This document shows, one piece after another, positions 63,926 through 64,000 of a DNA stretch of 64,000 nt (position 1 is its first letter; every line of letters begins with the position of its first letter). The notes beneath the pieces were generated by a model, which was given only the letters and a program-made list of their open reading frames with translations, was not told where the DNA came from and ran no database searches. The translations under genes were made by a program, and so were the position numbers. Source of the stretch: Haloplanus ruber (GTDB lineage: Archaea > Halobacteriota > Halobacteria > Halobacteriales > Haloferacaceae). The stretch is from the NCBI RefSeq assembly GCF_024494725.1, contig NZ_JANHDK010000001.1, positions 1,364,001-1,428,000 of the forward strand. Reading direction: 5' to 3'.

Positions 63926-64000
63926 CTAACGGGACTCGGCGTCGTCGTCGGAGACGGGCACCCCGTCCGTCTCCCGGAGGATGAACGGCCCGATGGAGAG
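63926..64000 (-). CDS. Partial CDS, C-terminus of an unidentified protein
   Basis: The last 24 codons (ending in DDDAESR and stop) of a minus-strand gene run off the right edge. The visible part is too short to identify. Confidence 0.4.
   Translation of the reverse strand, partial: LSIGPFILRETDGVPVSDDDAESR

Overview
The window is haloarchaeal (class Halobacteria) chromosomal DNA. The right part (about 34.9-64 kb) is GC-rich and codes acidic, Asp/Glu-rich proteins with Tat lipoprotein signals and leaderless promoters (TATA about 25 nt before the ATG). It carries archaeal lipid and cofactor genes: geranylgeranylglyceryl-phosphate synthase, pantoate kinase and 4-phosphopantoate-beta-alanine ligase. 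The left part (1-34.9 kb) is visibly AT-richer and holds accessory genes. A tRNA 3'-half remnant, most like tRNA-Glu, lies exactly at the change of composition (about 34,889-34,930). I read the left part as an integrated genomic island whose other end is beyond the left edge.

The island looks like an archaeal 7-deazaguanine DNA modification and restriction system, related to but different from the bacterial Dpd islands. (a) Precursor supply: queD-queE-folE-queC (28.2-30.8 kb), a tight operon from GTP to preQ0. (b) Base insertion: two TGT/DpdA-like transglycosylases. One (22.2-23.4 kb) sits between a YaaA/DUF6884-like protein and a GHKL ATPase. The other (25.0-27.0 kb) is fused to a domain with the complete archaeosine-synthase (ArcS) signature PCX3KPYX2SX2H. 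(c) A probable restriction arm on the minus strand (7.6-17.6 kb): a DUF1998 helicase, an unknown protein, DpdG-like and DpdH-like proteins and a coiled-coil protein, all overlapping or nearly so. Upstream is a PH/HNH-repeat/HhH protein, and a second large helicase (DpdJ/Drm-like) is at 0-4.1 kb. (d) A DUF2419/Qng1-like queuosine-nucleotide N-glycosylase (32.7-33.8 kb), unexpected in an archaeon and in this context. A DUF7344 winged-helix regulator is divergent from queD, with a perfect 16-bp palindrome upstream of the queD TATA box.

The island is littered with mobile-element traces: a 276-bp MITE-like element with 8-bp target duplications, further copies of its terminal repeat, an HNH gene between 12-bp inverted repeats, and a fragment duplicated from the membrane-protein gene at 4.4 kb.

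The core part starts with a class III aminotransferase convergent with a seven-gene minus-strand cluster: a Pot-type ABC importer, DUF1989 protein, GSAM-like aminotransferase, M24 peptidase and substrate-binding lipoprotein. This probably imports and degrades an amine or amide compound. Then come a phosphodiesterase-type protein, small membrane proteins, a PQQ-propeller lipoprotein, pyruvate kinase, MetRS, a methyltransferase, a class I aminotransferase, a membrane molybdopterin oxidoreductase, the CoA gene pair, AspRS, an enolase-superfamily enzyme, GGGP synthase, topoisomerase I, GatB and the end of one further gene.
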